Shown: positions 1 through 9,973, numbered from the stretch's first letter. The stretch: 64,000 bases of DNA from Lepidostoma basale (GCA_022606425.2 JAHDVF020000101.1:681001-745000), one strand, 5' to 3'. Notes: a model not told the origin generated them from the letters alone. A program made the numbers and translations.

Positions 1-139
1 ATCACGCCGTCTCCCCGAAGGGGTAGGCAGAAAGAATGGACTGCCACACCTTTCTTTCCTGACATATTTCTCTCGCTTCCTCAACATTCATACATCGTGT
101 CATGCACGCGCGTCGATTTCTCTGACTCCTCACATGGCA
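1..139 (-). mobile_element. LINE A 3' end, cut by window edge
   Basis: The reverse strand encodes the C-terminal end of LINE family A (Cys/Arg-rich stretch, then SAYPFGET), running into the window boundary. The characteristic 3' block with CTTCGGGGAGACGGCGTGAT is complete to position 1. The family is described at 33127-34330. Confidence 0.85.
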
Positions 140-154
140 ATTATATAATATTTT

Positions 155-260
155 AAATATGTATCACTGAAGAGGGACTGGTTGTCCGAAACATGTCTAT
201 GTAATTTTATTTTTTTGATGTTAGTGTTGTATATACAAAGTATATAAATAAGAAAAAGAG
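155..260 (+). repeat. Hairpin-CGAAAC repeat (half copy)
   Basis: CTGAAGA at 167-173 is followed by a hairpin (GGAC pairing with GTCC), then GAAAC, AT and GTC ending at 197. The flank with TGTTGTATATACAAAG recurs in inverted form near 63830. Only one arm is present here, unlike the full foldbacks at 8708, 19069 and 32684. Confidence 0.55.
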
Positions 261-330
261 AAATAATATAGATGTAATTGATAATTTAGGCTAAAATTGA
301 CTGCAAATATATAATGTTACAAACATGAAG

Positions 331-403
331 GCCATGTCTAGGATTTGAACCACGCTTCTTTGATTACGAAGCAAACATTCAACCTGTGAGATCTTCAACC
401 CAT
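331..403 (-). repeat. tRNA-like segment, possible SINE relic
   Basis: Read on the reverse strand, a B-box-like GGTTCAAATCC (341-351) follows a possible anticodon stem. I see no clear A box and no second copy in the window, so this may be a decayed tRNA-derived SINE or chance. Confidence 0.3.
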
Positions 404-479
404 GAACATCCAAAATTCTTCAATTATCATCTGTTTTTTCTGTATTTTATAATATTATCAAAAAAATATTAATTAACTT

Positions 480-712
480 ATCCTCGAAAGGGTTGGCAGT
501 AAGAATGGACCGCCACATTGTTCCTTCCTGACACATTTATATAGAATTCTCAATATTCATACATCGTGGTAGGCACGCACGTCGATTTCTTCGATTCCTT
601 ACGAGATTGATATTTTATATTGATTGATTTGGTAGTGCCCATTTTCCTCGGCCTTCTACAATTTCTTGTAGGTACTGCATACATCGTTAACATATACAAT
701 TCATTAACATTC
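480..712 (-). mobile_element. LINE A fragment, 3' half
   Basis: This is a degenerate reverse-strand copy of family A from its 3' end through the Arg/Pro-rich GRPRK region. The same copy continues at 1195-1490, because a J element (725-1192) landed inside it. Confidence 0.75.
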
Positions 713-724
713 ATAGTTCTTTTG

Positions 725-1192
725 GGAATGCTCGGAACGAATTCTCTACAGCTTCGAAGAGATGGGCATCTATTAACCCATTTCATTAGATTAATCAGGG
801 GATATTTCGAGAACTCGGCCGTGCTGGAGGATGTTGGTTTTTTTGTCCCTGATAGATATCTCCGACAGCGACAGCACAGATTGTTTTACCTACCGGCCGC
901 CAGAACCAATCTAGATGCCTGTCGTGACACCGGTGCGGTGGGAAGAGCAATTAGTCTGCTGAACGCGGTCTTCTCGAAAATCGACGTCTTTCTTATTAGT
1001 GAAGGTACGTTCAGGGGACAAATACTCTCGACTTTAAAAAGCATCTTGTCTTTCTAATGTCGAACCATCTATAATACGTTCCTGGTATTATGTTGTATGT
1101 ATATAATATTTTACCTGTAGTCAATAGATGCCGTAAACATATGCTGTTTGTAATGTATTTTGAGTAAATAAACTGATTTGATTTGATTTACT
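725..1192 (+). mobile_element. LINE J 3' end (Jockey/CR1-like)
   Basis: The open frame encodes the extreme C-terminus of a non-LTR reverse transcriptase: RRDGHLLTHF, then RQRQHRLFYLPAARTN, then a LNAV...IDVF block. A 3' UTR follows with AATAAA and a tail of repeated GATTT. A short CATTCAT occurs at both junctions with family A and may be the target duplication. There is no RT core, so this is a 5'-truncated dead copy. Related copies lie at 2765, 10112, 15236 and (reverse) 26885. Confidence 0.75.
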
Positions 1193-1194
1193 TT

Positions 1195-1490
1195 GCCATT
1201 CATTACTTATTTATTATTTTCCACGTGTCCATCTTAATGAGTTTCATTATTTTGTTTACAGCACTTTCAATTGCACTGCATTAACTTCTTATATTTTCAC
1301 TTGGCACTTTATCAATAACAAATTTAAAATACATTCGTCTAACTGATCTCATTTCTACTGCATTTATTCTATTATTTTTTTGTCAATTCCATGTTTCACT
1401 TCCATACATAAAGGTTGGTATAATACAATTTTTGTGCTCTGCCATCTTAGTTATTTTTTCTGGCCTTGCGGTGAAAACCTTAAGATATTT
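1195..1490 (-). mobile_element. LINE A fragment, continuation
   Basis: This is the upstream part of the copy begun at 480-712: reverse-strand matches to the family A segment containing the [12 protein letters not shown] and [14 protein letters not shown] regions, strongly decayed. Positions 1490-1735 show nothing recognisable. Confidence 0.7.
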
Positions 1491-1734
1491 TTTAATGAAA
1501 TAATATTTTTTTGTAGTTTTATAAAAACGGACCACTGCAGTTTCCACTCCGCCGCCCTGGTCAGGTCCAATGTGCCAATTTGTTTAGCGCTATTTACTAC
1601 AAGTCGAACGGACACATCATGCATATATTATTATTTTTGTTTGCTAATTTGGTGTTATCACCACAATACATTCGCAGCTCCTTCCCCCACCTCCTGCCTC
1701 CTATCCATCCTTCCTGTAGGCCTATGAGATCCTT

Positions 1735-1915
1735 TGTCAGAGGGTTGCTCCTCCTGTGAGGTGGATTCCCAGCTGTCCTTCCATCTTTTAGGAGGTCTTC
1801 TACGAGGACGAGTCCTGTGAGGCTGATTATGTACGTATAGTGCAATATAGGAGAGTCTGGTACCGTACCAGTCTCTCTTTTGCTGTCTACTTCATCTTTT
1901 AATAATATCCTTAGC
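1735..1915 (-). mobile_element. LINE F fragment
   Basis: The reverse strand matches the block at 25795-25970 that encodes WYGHVQRM, RLP and GTRPRGRP. It is 5'-truncated and full of stops. A copy of LINE B (1925-2400) separates it from a further F-like piece at 2404-2545. Confidence 0.6.
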
Positions 1916-1924
1916 ATCACTTCT

Positions 1925-2400
1925 TATTATTCTTCTTCCTCAGCCTATTCCCATCCACTCCTGGACAAAGGCCTCCTCCATTGGCTTCCATGTCACTCTG
2001 TCCTGTGCAGACTGCATCCAGGTTATTCCGACGTGTCTGTTCAGATCATCCATTCACGGTAATTGCGGTCGCCCTGCACTTCTCTTTGCCGTCCACGGTC
2101 TCCAAGTCAGCAGTCTTCTTGTCCACTTTTCATCTGAGCTTCTGGTTACGTGACCTACCCATTGCCATTTTAGAGTCGCCACCCGGTGGATGATGTCAGT
2201 GATCTTTATTTTTTCTCTCACCGTATCGTTTATGACTCTGTCTCTTGGGCTTATTCCTAACATGGCTCTTTCCATGGCTCTTTGGGTCATTCGCAGTTTC
2301 TCGGCACTTTGTTTGGACAATGTAACAGTTTCAAGACCATAAGTACCAACTTGCAGAACGCAGGCTTCATAGACTTTTCGTTTCAGGTTGATCAGTATTT
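1925..2400 (-). mobile_element. LINE B 3' fragment (RTE-like)
   Basis: The reverse strand encodes the family B C-terminus, including [20 protein letters not shown], the [20 protein letters not shown] block and GRPQL. It is described more fully at 28915-29530. This copy is 5'-truncated and frameshifted. Confidence 0.8.
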
Positions 2401-2403
2401 AAG

Positions 2404-2545
2404 CATCAGAGCATGACATATCTCTCTAATTCTGGGTGTCCTGCCTGCTATCGTCTTAAGTGTTTCATATCGGAACTCCTCAAAACTTGTGTGGTCTGGT
2501 GGTATCCATTCTTTGGACATGACCGTACCAGTCCTCCCTTAGCGA
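2404..2545 (-). mobile_element. LINE F fragment
   Basis: Similar on the reverse strand to 25860-26040, including the segment around CATGACCGTACCAGTCC. It is probably the other half of the F copy at 1735-1915, split by LINE B. Confidence 0.5.
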
Positions 2546-2634
2546 TTGGCCTGACTGAATTGTTTCAAATGTAAAAATTTCAGCCCTTAGAATTGGCACC
2601 GCTTAAAACATTATATCAAAGCACAATGAAGTTT

Positions 2635-2762
2635 ATGCATGAAAGTAAATCATGGAACTGACAAATAAAGGATGAAATATAATAATTGCAGTAGAAACGA
2701 GATCTTTTAGATGAATGTTTGGAAATCTGTGTATGATAGTGTCTAATGAAAATATTTATAAG
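2635..2762 (+). mobile_element. LINE A fragment
   Basis: A forward-strand relic of the stretch encoding WNWQKKDES, the [10 protein letters not shown] region and SVYD.VSNENI, much decayed. It stops where the J copy at 2765 begins. Confidence 0.6.
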
Positions 2763-2764
2763 GG

Positions 2765-3160
2765 GTTAATTCAGCGCAAACGAAAGTGTTATCCGGGGTC
2801 AACCATAAGATTTCCCTCAATGGTGCTCACATATGTTCGAAAGGCTGATCGAACATTGCGTTTCACCACCGAGCGGTACAATCTGCCTCTGGTGACACCG
2901 GTGGGAAGAGCAATTAGTCTGCTGAACGCGGTCTCCTCGGAGATCGACGTCTTTCATATTACTGAAGGTACGTTCAGGGGACAAATACTCTTGACTTTAG
3001 AAAGTATCTTGTATTCCTAATGTCGAACCATCTCTAATGCGTTCCTGGTATTATGTTGTATATGTATAATATTTGACCTGTACTCAATAGATGCCTTAAA
3101 CATTTTGCTTTTTGTAATGTCTTTTGAGTTAATAAACTGATTTGATTTGATTTGAAATGT
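2765..3160 (+). mobile_element. LINE J 3' end
   Basis: Carries the J C-terminal frame with VGRAISLLNAVSSEIDVF and EGTFRGQIL, a 3' UTR with AATAAA-like sequence and a (GATTT)n tail ending near 3155. The first ~85 bases have no match elsewhere in the window that I can see. Confidence 0.7.
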
Positions 3161-3269
3161 AAGACAGATTACATCCAAAGTAAAATTAATAAAGGAATAA
3201 TTTGTTGAGAACAGTAGCTAACTTTTTTGTAAATATAAATATAAGTCACCCTTAAAAGTTAGAAGGTGT

Positions 3270-3380
3270 TTTATCGAAATTGGCTGACCATTGCGCTTTC
3301 TTTCTTTGATAATCAATAAATCTTAGGGGGTACTATAACCCTGCAAAATCCCACCCCGAAGTAAGTTTTCCATATCGTGC
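3270..3380 (-). repeat. Short relic related to LINE G flank
   Basis: The stretch around GGGGGTACTATAACCCTGCA resembles 52590-52680, next to the G fragment. It is too short and diverged to classify further. A scrap of LINE A follows at 3390-3445. Confidence 0.35.
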
Positions 3381-3468
3381 CCTCTACTTATAAGATGGTT
3401 TAGACATATGGAACGAATGAATGAGAGACAGATGGTTTTAATTTTGTTTATCAGTGTAAATTGGAAGG

Positions 3469-3940
3469 ATCTTCACCTACGCAGCCCCAATCTGGGGCTA
3501 TGCAGCTTCGAGTCACATACGAAAACTACAAATCCTGCAAAATAAGGCTATCCGTTTATCGCTTGGTGCGCCTTCATGGACCAGGATCACACAACTGCAC
3601 CTAGAATCGGGAAACCCGATGAAAGATGAATTCATTCTGAAACTTGCCGAACGTTTTTACAAAGGTTCCATCCTAACCCCACAAAAAAGACCTCTCAAAT
3701 TACGACCCAAACACCTCCAGCCGTCACAAGCGCCCAAAATCGAAAAACTTTCAGAGGAACATTTCGGGTCACACAAATCATGCCCCCGCATAAACTAACA
3801 ACCCACCAAATCACCTTCCAACAATGTTCTCATCAGACGTAAGAGGAATAGCTACATGAGCTGAATCTCTGGAAGCCAGAAGATCCAAGTCCAAGTCCAA
3901 GGAAGAGAAGTCGAAGACGGACGAAGTCGTCTTGTAAATA
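3469..3940 (+). mobile_element. LINE K C-terminus (Jockey type)
   Basis: An open frame without an ATG runs from 3469 to a stop at 3796-3798. It reads IFTYAAPIWGYAASSHIRKL, then LQNKAIRLSLGAPSWTRI, then a Glu/Lys-rich end. The 'AP.WG...HI.KLQ..QNK' pattern is typical of the RT C-terminus of Jockey-clade retrotransposons. The 3' UTR with AACAATGTTCTCATCAGACG recurs at 5150-5262 and 51950-52040. It is 5'-truncated, with no RT core. Confidence 0.8.
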
Positions 3941-4069
3941 ATGGGGTGAATTAAACTCGAGAGATGAACATGTAAATGTTAGGTTCCCTGTGTTCCTTTC
4001 CCTAGTTTCCATGACTGTTTTCTCTATTTACTTAGGAGTTTTTTTCGAAGAAGTCGTAAAAATCGACGA

Positions 4070-4195
4070 TCGTGCGTGTTACGATGCATGTTTGCAGAGG
4101 AAGCTCAAGAGGTATCTCAGGACAGAGCAGTTTGGTGGTCCGTCCTCTCTTCAGGGGAAAAAGGCGGGATGGTTAGTTGGTTAGGTAAGGGATAC
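4070..4195 (+). mobile_element. LINE A 3' tail
   Basis: Last ~35 codons of family A, degenerate, followed by GGGATGGTTAGTTGGTTAGG, a decayed (GTTA)n tail. Confidence 0.65.
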
Positions 4196-5149
4196 TTGAG
4201 CCGCCTTTAGGGCTAGGAGCCAAGCCTGGTGTAACCGGAGCACTGCGGGATATCATCCCTCCAATGAAAACTCGATTGCGAGTCCTAGCCTCATCGCGCA
4301 CGATTACAAATGACGTCACTGGTCAGTCTGACGTCACGCTTCATAGTTGGCTTGTCATGCGCGTGCGCGACACACACTGACAACATAACCTTGCCTCTCC
4401 TTATCACACTTGAAAACATAAACAAGATTACTTCTCAACCATTTCTTCGGCGACATGCCCGCACTTGTGATTAGCTTTATTTTTACAATGTACACCCACA
4501 TATACCTACTATAACTTCATTCACTCGGACCTACCAGTTAAACTGACGGTCATGGCTAGTTCATATTCAGCACATTAATATCCAGTTCTGAATACAGGCA
4601 TAGGCGACATCGGGTACATATGAACATCGATGTTCAAATTTTCGGCAGGTTTCTCCCTTGCTCTCTAAAGAGGAAGGCTGGCATTGAGGAAAGGCAGGTC
4701 CATATCATTAATGAGTAATGTTAGCGTCCTTGACAGCCCATCGTTACCACACTCCTTTGGTACCTACATACCGTACCGACTCCAGCTCTATTATTCCTTG
4801 CACTACTCCAACTTCATCTCTTTCTTTTCCAGACCACGACCTAAATTATTACCTTCTTCCTTATCAATAATGACCCTTTACCACTAAGTTATCCACCATC
4901 ATTCAGTCCTTTTCCCCTCCCGCAATCAATGCGGATAAAAAAAATTCTCCTCGATAGTCCACTACGTATTCCGCCAAACAAAATGGTCTAACGCACTGCT
5001 CCTCTTATCTTCCCCTCGGGAACAGATTTTTTTATATACACAAACCCAACCCTAACTGGTCTTCCATTCTTTGACAATAATGTAAGACTTTATCATAAAC
5101 CCTAAATCCTCCCTCGCCCTCTTTCGGAGGGACACTCCGGGCCATACAT
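4196..5149. other. Unassigned intergenic sequence
   Basis: About 950 bases with no convincing gene, RNA or repeat. GC is moderate and ACGT-containing steps (TGACGTCA twice near 4310-4340) stand out but are unexplained. The end approaches a K-type 3' UTR. Confidence 0.4.
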
Positions 5150-5262
5150 TTAGCCCCATCATAAAACAACTACCAAATCACATTCCAACAATGTTTCCTA
5201 CAAACGTAAGAGGAATAGCCATTAGAGCTGAACCTCTGTAAGCCAGAAGATCCAAGTCCAAG
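5150..5262 (+). mobile_element. LINE K 3' UTR
   Basis: Matches the K 3' UTR at 3790-3900, including the CGTAAGAGGAATAGCCA segment and CCAGAAGATCCAAGTCC. No coding part is recognisable. Confidence 0.65.
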
Positions 5263-5369
5263 CAGCCGGTGCACAGATCTGATCAAGAGTTAAGTCCACA
5301 ACCCAGCACTCCCTTATAACGACCGCTGCTAGAGTTGGTTGCATTTGTTCTTCGAACAGTCAGCATTTT

Positions 5370-5930
5370 AAGAGTCATCCTTCCACCGGAGTTGCGGTTG
5401 CCCTGCACTCCTCTTTGCCTTCCACGGTCTCCAAGTCAGCAGTCTTCTTGTCCATATTTCATCTGAGCTTCTGGCTACGTGACCCGTCCATTGCCATTTT
5501 AGAGTCGCAACCCGGTGGATGATGTCAGTGACCCTTGTTCTTTCTCTCACCGTGCCGTTTCTGACTCTGTCTCTTAGGCTTATTCCTAACATGGCTCTTT
5601 GGGTCACTCGCAGTTTCTCGGCACTTTGTTTGGACAATGTAACAGTTTCAAGACCATAAGTACCAACTGGCAGAGCGCAGGCTTCATAGACTTTTCGTTT
5701 CAGGTTGATCGGTATTTTCCGGTTTTTAAGGATGTAACTCATGTTTCCGAAAGCTGCCCAGCTTAGTCCAATTTTTAGTTTTAGCTCTGCGGTTTGGTTA
5801 TCTCGGCCCAATGGAATATTGTGTCCCAGGTATGTATATTCTTGGACATTCTCAATTCTGATGCCGTCCACGTTGATTTCAAACCCTTCCGTGCCCATCA
5901 CCTTGGTCTTTGCCAGGTAAAATAAAATAC
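5370..5930 (-). mobile_element. LINE B 3' fragment
   Basis: A reverse-strand open frame of 177 codons (5901-5368) carries NVQEYTYLGHNIPLGRDNQT, the [20 protein letters not shown] region, then [20 protein letters not shown] and [18 protein letters not shown]. This is the region after the RT catalytic core of RTE-like LINEs. The Arg/Gly-rich end lacks the final FVQEW, so both ends are missing. Confidence 0.85.
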
Positions 5931-6014
5931 ATAGTTTTATTTAATTAACGTGTTACTATTATTAAAAATAATGACGCATTTGCTGCGTAAGTACTGTTGT
6001 ACGTCTACATAACT

Positions 6015-6545
6015 AATTAACTTATTGACATACTTCTCTCGCTGCCTCAACATTCATGCACGCACGTCGATTTCTCCGACTCCTCACGCGGTCGACATTC
6101 AATATTGTGATCGTGACACGTTTTCCTTAGTCTTCCTCTATTTCTAGTTATATTTACATCGTTAACATATACTTTTTTACCGTTATTTTTTTATTTATTT
6201 TTTCCGTGTATCTAACTTACTAAGTAACTCACGCCGTCTCCTCGAAAGGGTAGGCAGAAATAATGGACTGTCATACTTTTACTGATGCGGCACTCCATTC
6301 TTCTCTTTTCGCCCCGCGGGAGACGCGGTGTGATGGGTTGCGAACCTCATCGCCACCAATAGGCATCTCCCGCGCACACATCGATCGTCCAACACCCACA
6401 AAATAAATCTAAAACCGTGTATCTAAACCATCTTAATGAGCCTTTCATTATTTTGTCCATAAAACTTTCATTAGCACCGCATTCACTTCTTATATTTTCA
6501 TTCGACACTCTATCATACACAGTTTTCCACACATTCGTCATGTTA
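6015..6545 (-). mobile_element. LINE A fragment, interrupted by SINE2
   Basis: Reverse-strand family A sequence at 6015-6203 resumes at 6427-6545. Between them lies SINE2 (6216-6414), flanked by the same 12 bases, CCGTGTATCTAA, at 6204-6215 and 6415-6426. Removing SINE2 and one repeat restores a continuous A fragment. Confidence 0.8.
6216..6414 (-). mobile_element. SINE2, full length with 12-bp TSD
   Basis: This 199-bp unit has a 5' end TTTTAGATTTATTT (reverse strand), a middle part with GGTGGCGATGAGGTTCGC and ATCACACCGCGTCTC, and a 3' end matching LINE A (GTCCATT..TTTCTGCC..GGGGAGACGGCGTGA) with a degenerate GTTA tail. The perfect 12-bp duplication shows it was inserted by retrotransposition. 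GGTTCGCAACC is one base off a pol III B box, but no A box sits at the right distance. Confidence 0.8.
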
Positions 6546-6559
6546 GTACATAACTAACA

Positions 6560-7302
6560 TGTATTAGGGATTTTATATAATATTTGTGAAAACGTCCATT
6601 CTGGAAGAATAAATTTATTAAATTTTAATTTGAAGCACTCACTTTGTGTTTAGAGATTTAAATAATATAAAATTAAATAAATAAAAATTAGAAACTGTTA
6701 AATTAAATAACTCTGTTTTTTTTATCACAATTTTATTTTATTTTACGCGACAGATTTTTTTATGTTGACATCATCAGGTGTTACAATAATATCAAATTTC
6801 AAATTTTCGTGATTTTTCGAATCTTTTTGTGTATTTGTGGCTTCCTATGTCAATTTGAAATATTTCTTTGGTATAATTTTGAAGATCTTGCTGGAGTTGA
6901 GTTAGGTACCTAAATATTATAATTAAAAGAACGGTTAGTTATTATTTATAGGAGAAAATATCAAAGGTGGTAAATATAATAATAATAATAATAATAATAA
7001 AACAGTAATTAGAAGGAACAATTACACATAGTATAGAGTCAAAAACGATGAAACATAATTAATTAAAAGTGATAAACAATATCAGGAAGTACATAGATTG
7101 TTTACATTAATAGGAAAGGTGACAAAAGTTGAAGGTATTTTTTTTTTTGGCTAGATTATATAGGGGAAAAGTTTTTAATGTACTATATACTAATGGGGAA
7201 TAAGCTGGAATTTGGTTATTTATAACATTTAGTTTACATTTTTTGGCCTTTAAAATTTCAAAATTTTCTAATTTCTCTAATATTTTAGGATTATTTGCTA
7301 TA
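6560..7302. other. AT-rich intergenic sequence
   Basis: No gene is seen. It includes a decayed relative of the hairpin-CGAAAC foldback (about 6705-6800, with CATCATCAGGTGTTACAATA) and an (AAT)n run at 6979-7001. Confidence 0.45.
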
Positions 7303-8122
7303 CGAGGTGTGGCAATTAAATTCCGAGAATTTTTAAATAAAGCACAGGCAAATAAAGTTAGTAACAATGTTTCCAAGGTTTCTCCCGTGATTAAAAGCAG
7401 CCTTGATAGTCCTCTAAAGTGAGGCCTTTCAAGGCGACGGTCGCAGCCTCCTGGACGGCCTTCACACTGCCATGATGGGTTCCTATGAGGTAACTCTTCA
7501 TTTTAGGGAAGAATAAGAAGTCACAGGAAGCGAAGTCGGGGCTGTAGGGTGGATGCGGTAACATTGGGATACTTTTTTTCGCCAAATAATCACTCAAAAT
7601 CTAGGAGGAATGAGCCGGCGCGTTATCATGGTGCAATTTCGGGTCGTTTACGGAACAGACGCTGTTGCAGCCACTCCAAGGCTTCAACGTAGAACTTTCC
7701 AGTCACTGCCTGGCCGTCAGGAACGTATTCATTGTGAATAATGCCATGAATATCGTAGAAAATTATCAGCATTGCCTTCAGCCGTGATTTTGAGATTCTT
7801 CCTTTCGTTGGGCGCTCCCCACCCTCTTCCACCCACTGTAGGCTTTATTTTCGTAGGGTTTCTGCAGGTTTTACACCAGTTACGACCAAAAATCAGATCA
7901 CAGCACGTTGCTTAAAACTGAGTCAGTCATTTCTGCGACCGAGTTAAAAAACTTGTATCCGAAATACACACGTAAAAAACGAACCAAACGCCCGATTGCC
8001 ATGAAATCTTCACTGCGATTGAGTGGAAAGACCTATCTAACCAAGCGCATGCGCGCCAGTCGTGCAGTCTTGCCAGTTCGCACGCCACAACTAAATTCTC
8101 GGAATTTAATTGCCAAACCTCG
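7303..8122 (-). mobile_element. Internally deleted mariner-type transposon
   Basis: The terminal inverted repeats start CGAGGTxTGGCAATTAAATT, about 30 bp with one mismatch, and are flanked by TA on both sides (7301-7302, 8123-8124). The reverse strand carries mariner transposase relics: HHDNAPAHSS near 7615 and HPPYSPDFASCDFLFFPKMK (7390-7597), the region of the second and third acidic catalytic residues. An in-frame stop follows HSS, and a frameshift separates this from the upstream block at 7626-7832. The N-terminal DNA-binding part is missing. At 820 bp it is shorter than the ~1.3 kb usual for mariner, so it is dead. Confidence 0.85.
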
Positions 8123-8224
8123 TATGTAAAAGTTTTGTGTTTTTGGTCTAAAAAAACAAAGTTATTGAATTGAACAGTTTAAAATGTTAAGGGAAACATA
8201 GTGTTTCGGCAAAAACAGTGAACT

Positions 8225-8320
8225 ATTAAAAAAAACTCTGTATTTAACCACAGTATGGTTATTATAATAGATGCCAACTAGTTTCGCTTGGACCCAGCTT
8301 CATCAGGGAAGTATAACAAC
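8225..8320 (-). repeat. Hairpin-CGAAAC repeat (half copy)
   Basis: On the reverse strand CTGATGA (8306-8300) is followed by a weak hairpin, then GCGAAAC (ending at 8281) and the self-complementary AACTAGTT. It has the same order of parts as the 8708 foldback, with different stem bases. Confidence 0.5.
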
Positions 8321-8324
8321 TATT

Positions 8325-8460
8325 GTTATAACCCTAATGTATGGAATGGAAGCATGGAACTGGCAGAAGAAGGATGAGAGTAGAGATGATGAACAAATGC
8401 GGTAGAGATGAGGTCCCTAAGACATATGTGTGGTAGAACGATATACGACAGAATCTCAAA
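8325..8460 (+). mobile_element. LINE A fragment
   Basis: A short forward-strand relic carrying [20 protein letters not shown] and MRSLRHMCGRTIYDRIS-like codons. It is degenerate and has no 3' tail. Confidence 0.65.
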
Positions 8461-8474
8461 TGCTGATATTTGAA

Positions 8475-8615
8475 TCTATGGTCTGGTGTAGAAGTCACGT
8501 TATAAAAAAAGCAGAATGTGTGACTGAGAATCACACTGTCATCGCCGGGAAGTGATCTCGGGACCTTCGGTGTGGCATTCATAGCTGTTACCACTCTGCC
8601 ACTTAGGCCGCCAAA
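8475..8615 (-). mobile_element. SINE1 copy (tRNA-derived)
   Basis: The reverse strand shows an A-box-like GTGGCAGAGTGGTAACA (8601-8585) and then the B-box region with CCGGCGATGACAGTGTGA. The B box itself is mutated (TCACTTCCCGG). The best copy is at 42921-43112. Confidence 0.7.
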
Positions 8616-8707
8616 TTGTTGTTAATAATTAGTTTCAATACATTTCTATGGAGATATTTTGATACAAAATTAGTTCTTACTGTTAAAATTTATAACACTG
8701 TTATAAA

Positions 8708-8875
8708 ATCACAATTTCTTTTTATTCACCGAGAGTGTCGCGACAGCTGTTTCGCCAACCGATGTTGGCATCATCAGGTGTTACAATAAACGTTTATTGT
8801 AACACCTGATGATGCCAACATCGGTTGGCGAAACAGCTGTCGCGACACTCGGAGTGAATAAAAAGAAATTGTGAT
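8708..8875. repeat. Perfect-type foldback with hairpin-CGAAAC arms
   Basis: The two 84-bp arms are reverse complements with only a couple of mismatches and meet at an ACGT centre (8791/8792) with no spacer. Each arm holds CTGATGA (806-812 of the 8 kb count on the right arm), a stem GCCAAC/GTTGGC, GAAAC, AGCT and GTC. No coding sequence. A diverged relative is at 43256-43473. Confidence 0.85.
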
Positions 8876-8929
8876 ATTATATGAGTGTTTTAAATTTTAA
8901 CAGTAATAATGTTGAAGTATCATAGTGTA

Positions 8930-9330
8930 AAACGACAAGTCTATGAAGCCTGACCCAAAGAGCCATGGAAAGAGAAATCTTAGGAATAAGCCTAAGAGAC
9001 AGAGTCAGAAACGATACGGTGAGAGAAAGAACAAGGCTCACTGACATCATCCACCGGGTGGCGACTCTAAAATGGCAATGGGCAAATCACGTAGCCAGAA
9101 GCTCAGATGGAAACTGGACAAGAAGACTGCTGCTGACTTGGAGACCGTGGACGGCAAAGAAAAGTACAGGGCGACCGCAACTGCGGTGGAAGGATGACCT
9201 GAACAGACACGTCGGAATAACCTGGATGCAGCTTGCACATGACAGAGTGACATGGAAGCGAATGGAGGAGGCCTTTGTCCAGGAGTGGACGGAAATAGGC
9301 TGAGGAAGATGAAAAAGAAGAAGATCATAG
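8930..9330 (+). mobile_element. LINE B 3' end
   Basis: The frame from 8965 to the stop at 9303 encodes MEREILGISLRDRVRNDTV, the WQWANHVARSSDGNWTRRLL block, [19 protein letters not shown] and the family ending FVQEWTEIG. A purine-rich GAAGATGAAAAAGAAGAAGA tail follows. 5'-truncated. Confidence 0.85.
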
Positions 9331-9465
9331 TGTTTCGGCCGAAACAATGTACTATTTGAAATTAGTTGGTTGAAATAAATGATTTGGAAACATTGGAAAT
9401 GCGTTCTATTTAGCTGGTGTCTAAATTGAAAATGTAAAGAAAGCCCCCACACAAGAGGTTACGGG

Positions 9466-9483
9466 GGTTAGGTTAGGTTAGGT
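9466..9483 (+). repeat. Interstitial TTAGG telomere-like run
   Basis: GTTAGGTTAGGTTAGGTT contains three TTAGG units, the arthropod telomere repeat. It is very short, so chance or a repair scar is possible. Confidence 0.45.
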
Positions 9484-9590
9484 TGGGTGGTGTGAGTGTG
9501 TGAGTAGATAAGGTGCGCGCGTGTGAGGGTCCTCCAGCAAACATCGCCAGTGAGTGTGTGAGTGTGTGTGTAAATAAAAACAGGATGTAA
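9484..9590 (+). repeat. TG-rich low-complexity tract
   Basis: An imperfect run of GTGTGAG/TGTG units with an interruption around 9530. It is a degenerate microsatellite that directly follows the TTAGG run. Confidence 0.6.
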
Positions 9591-9714
9591 CAGACAATAC
9601 ACATAAATAACACAGGATGCGAATGTTTGTTTTAGCATGTAAATACCAACAATGCGCCGCGCCGGGCCGCGGCCAGGGCTGCCCAACCTCCACTCTACTA
9701 AGGTACAAAAAACA

Positions 9715-9973
9715 CAATTGACGACTACAGGGGAAAAACAAGGAATGTCAGTTAAAATTCAAAATAAATGAAATAATGCCATCTAGCGGCATTTGTACGT
9801 ATCTATCCACAGTAAAATTTTCATATTCAAAAATCATGTATGTCATCGACTATGGCCAGATAATCGATTGCTAATTGCTAAGAAATATATAGACTTTGAT
9901 TAGCTTTATTCTTAATTTATTTAAATTAACCTTCTACTGACATTCCTTGTTTTTCTCTTGTAGTCTTCAATTG
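9715..9973. mobile_element. MITE with ~38-bp inverted repeats
   Basis: CAATTGACGACTACAGGGGA at 9715 and its inverted counterpart ending at 9973 form near-perfect terminal repeats of about 38 bp, both including AAAACAAGGAATGTCAGT. The 259-bp element has no coding capacity. Superfamily unknown. Confidence 0.65.

Noticed and set aside
7908..8129. A 73-codon + strand frame inside the mariner element
   Set aside because: It overlaps the terminal inverted repeat and is the antisense of transposon sequence.
8806..8841. Calling the hairpin-CGAAAC unit a proven hammerhead ribozyme
   Set aside because: Stem I pairing is not visible and an extra base sits before stem II. I list it as a hypothesis only.
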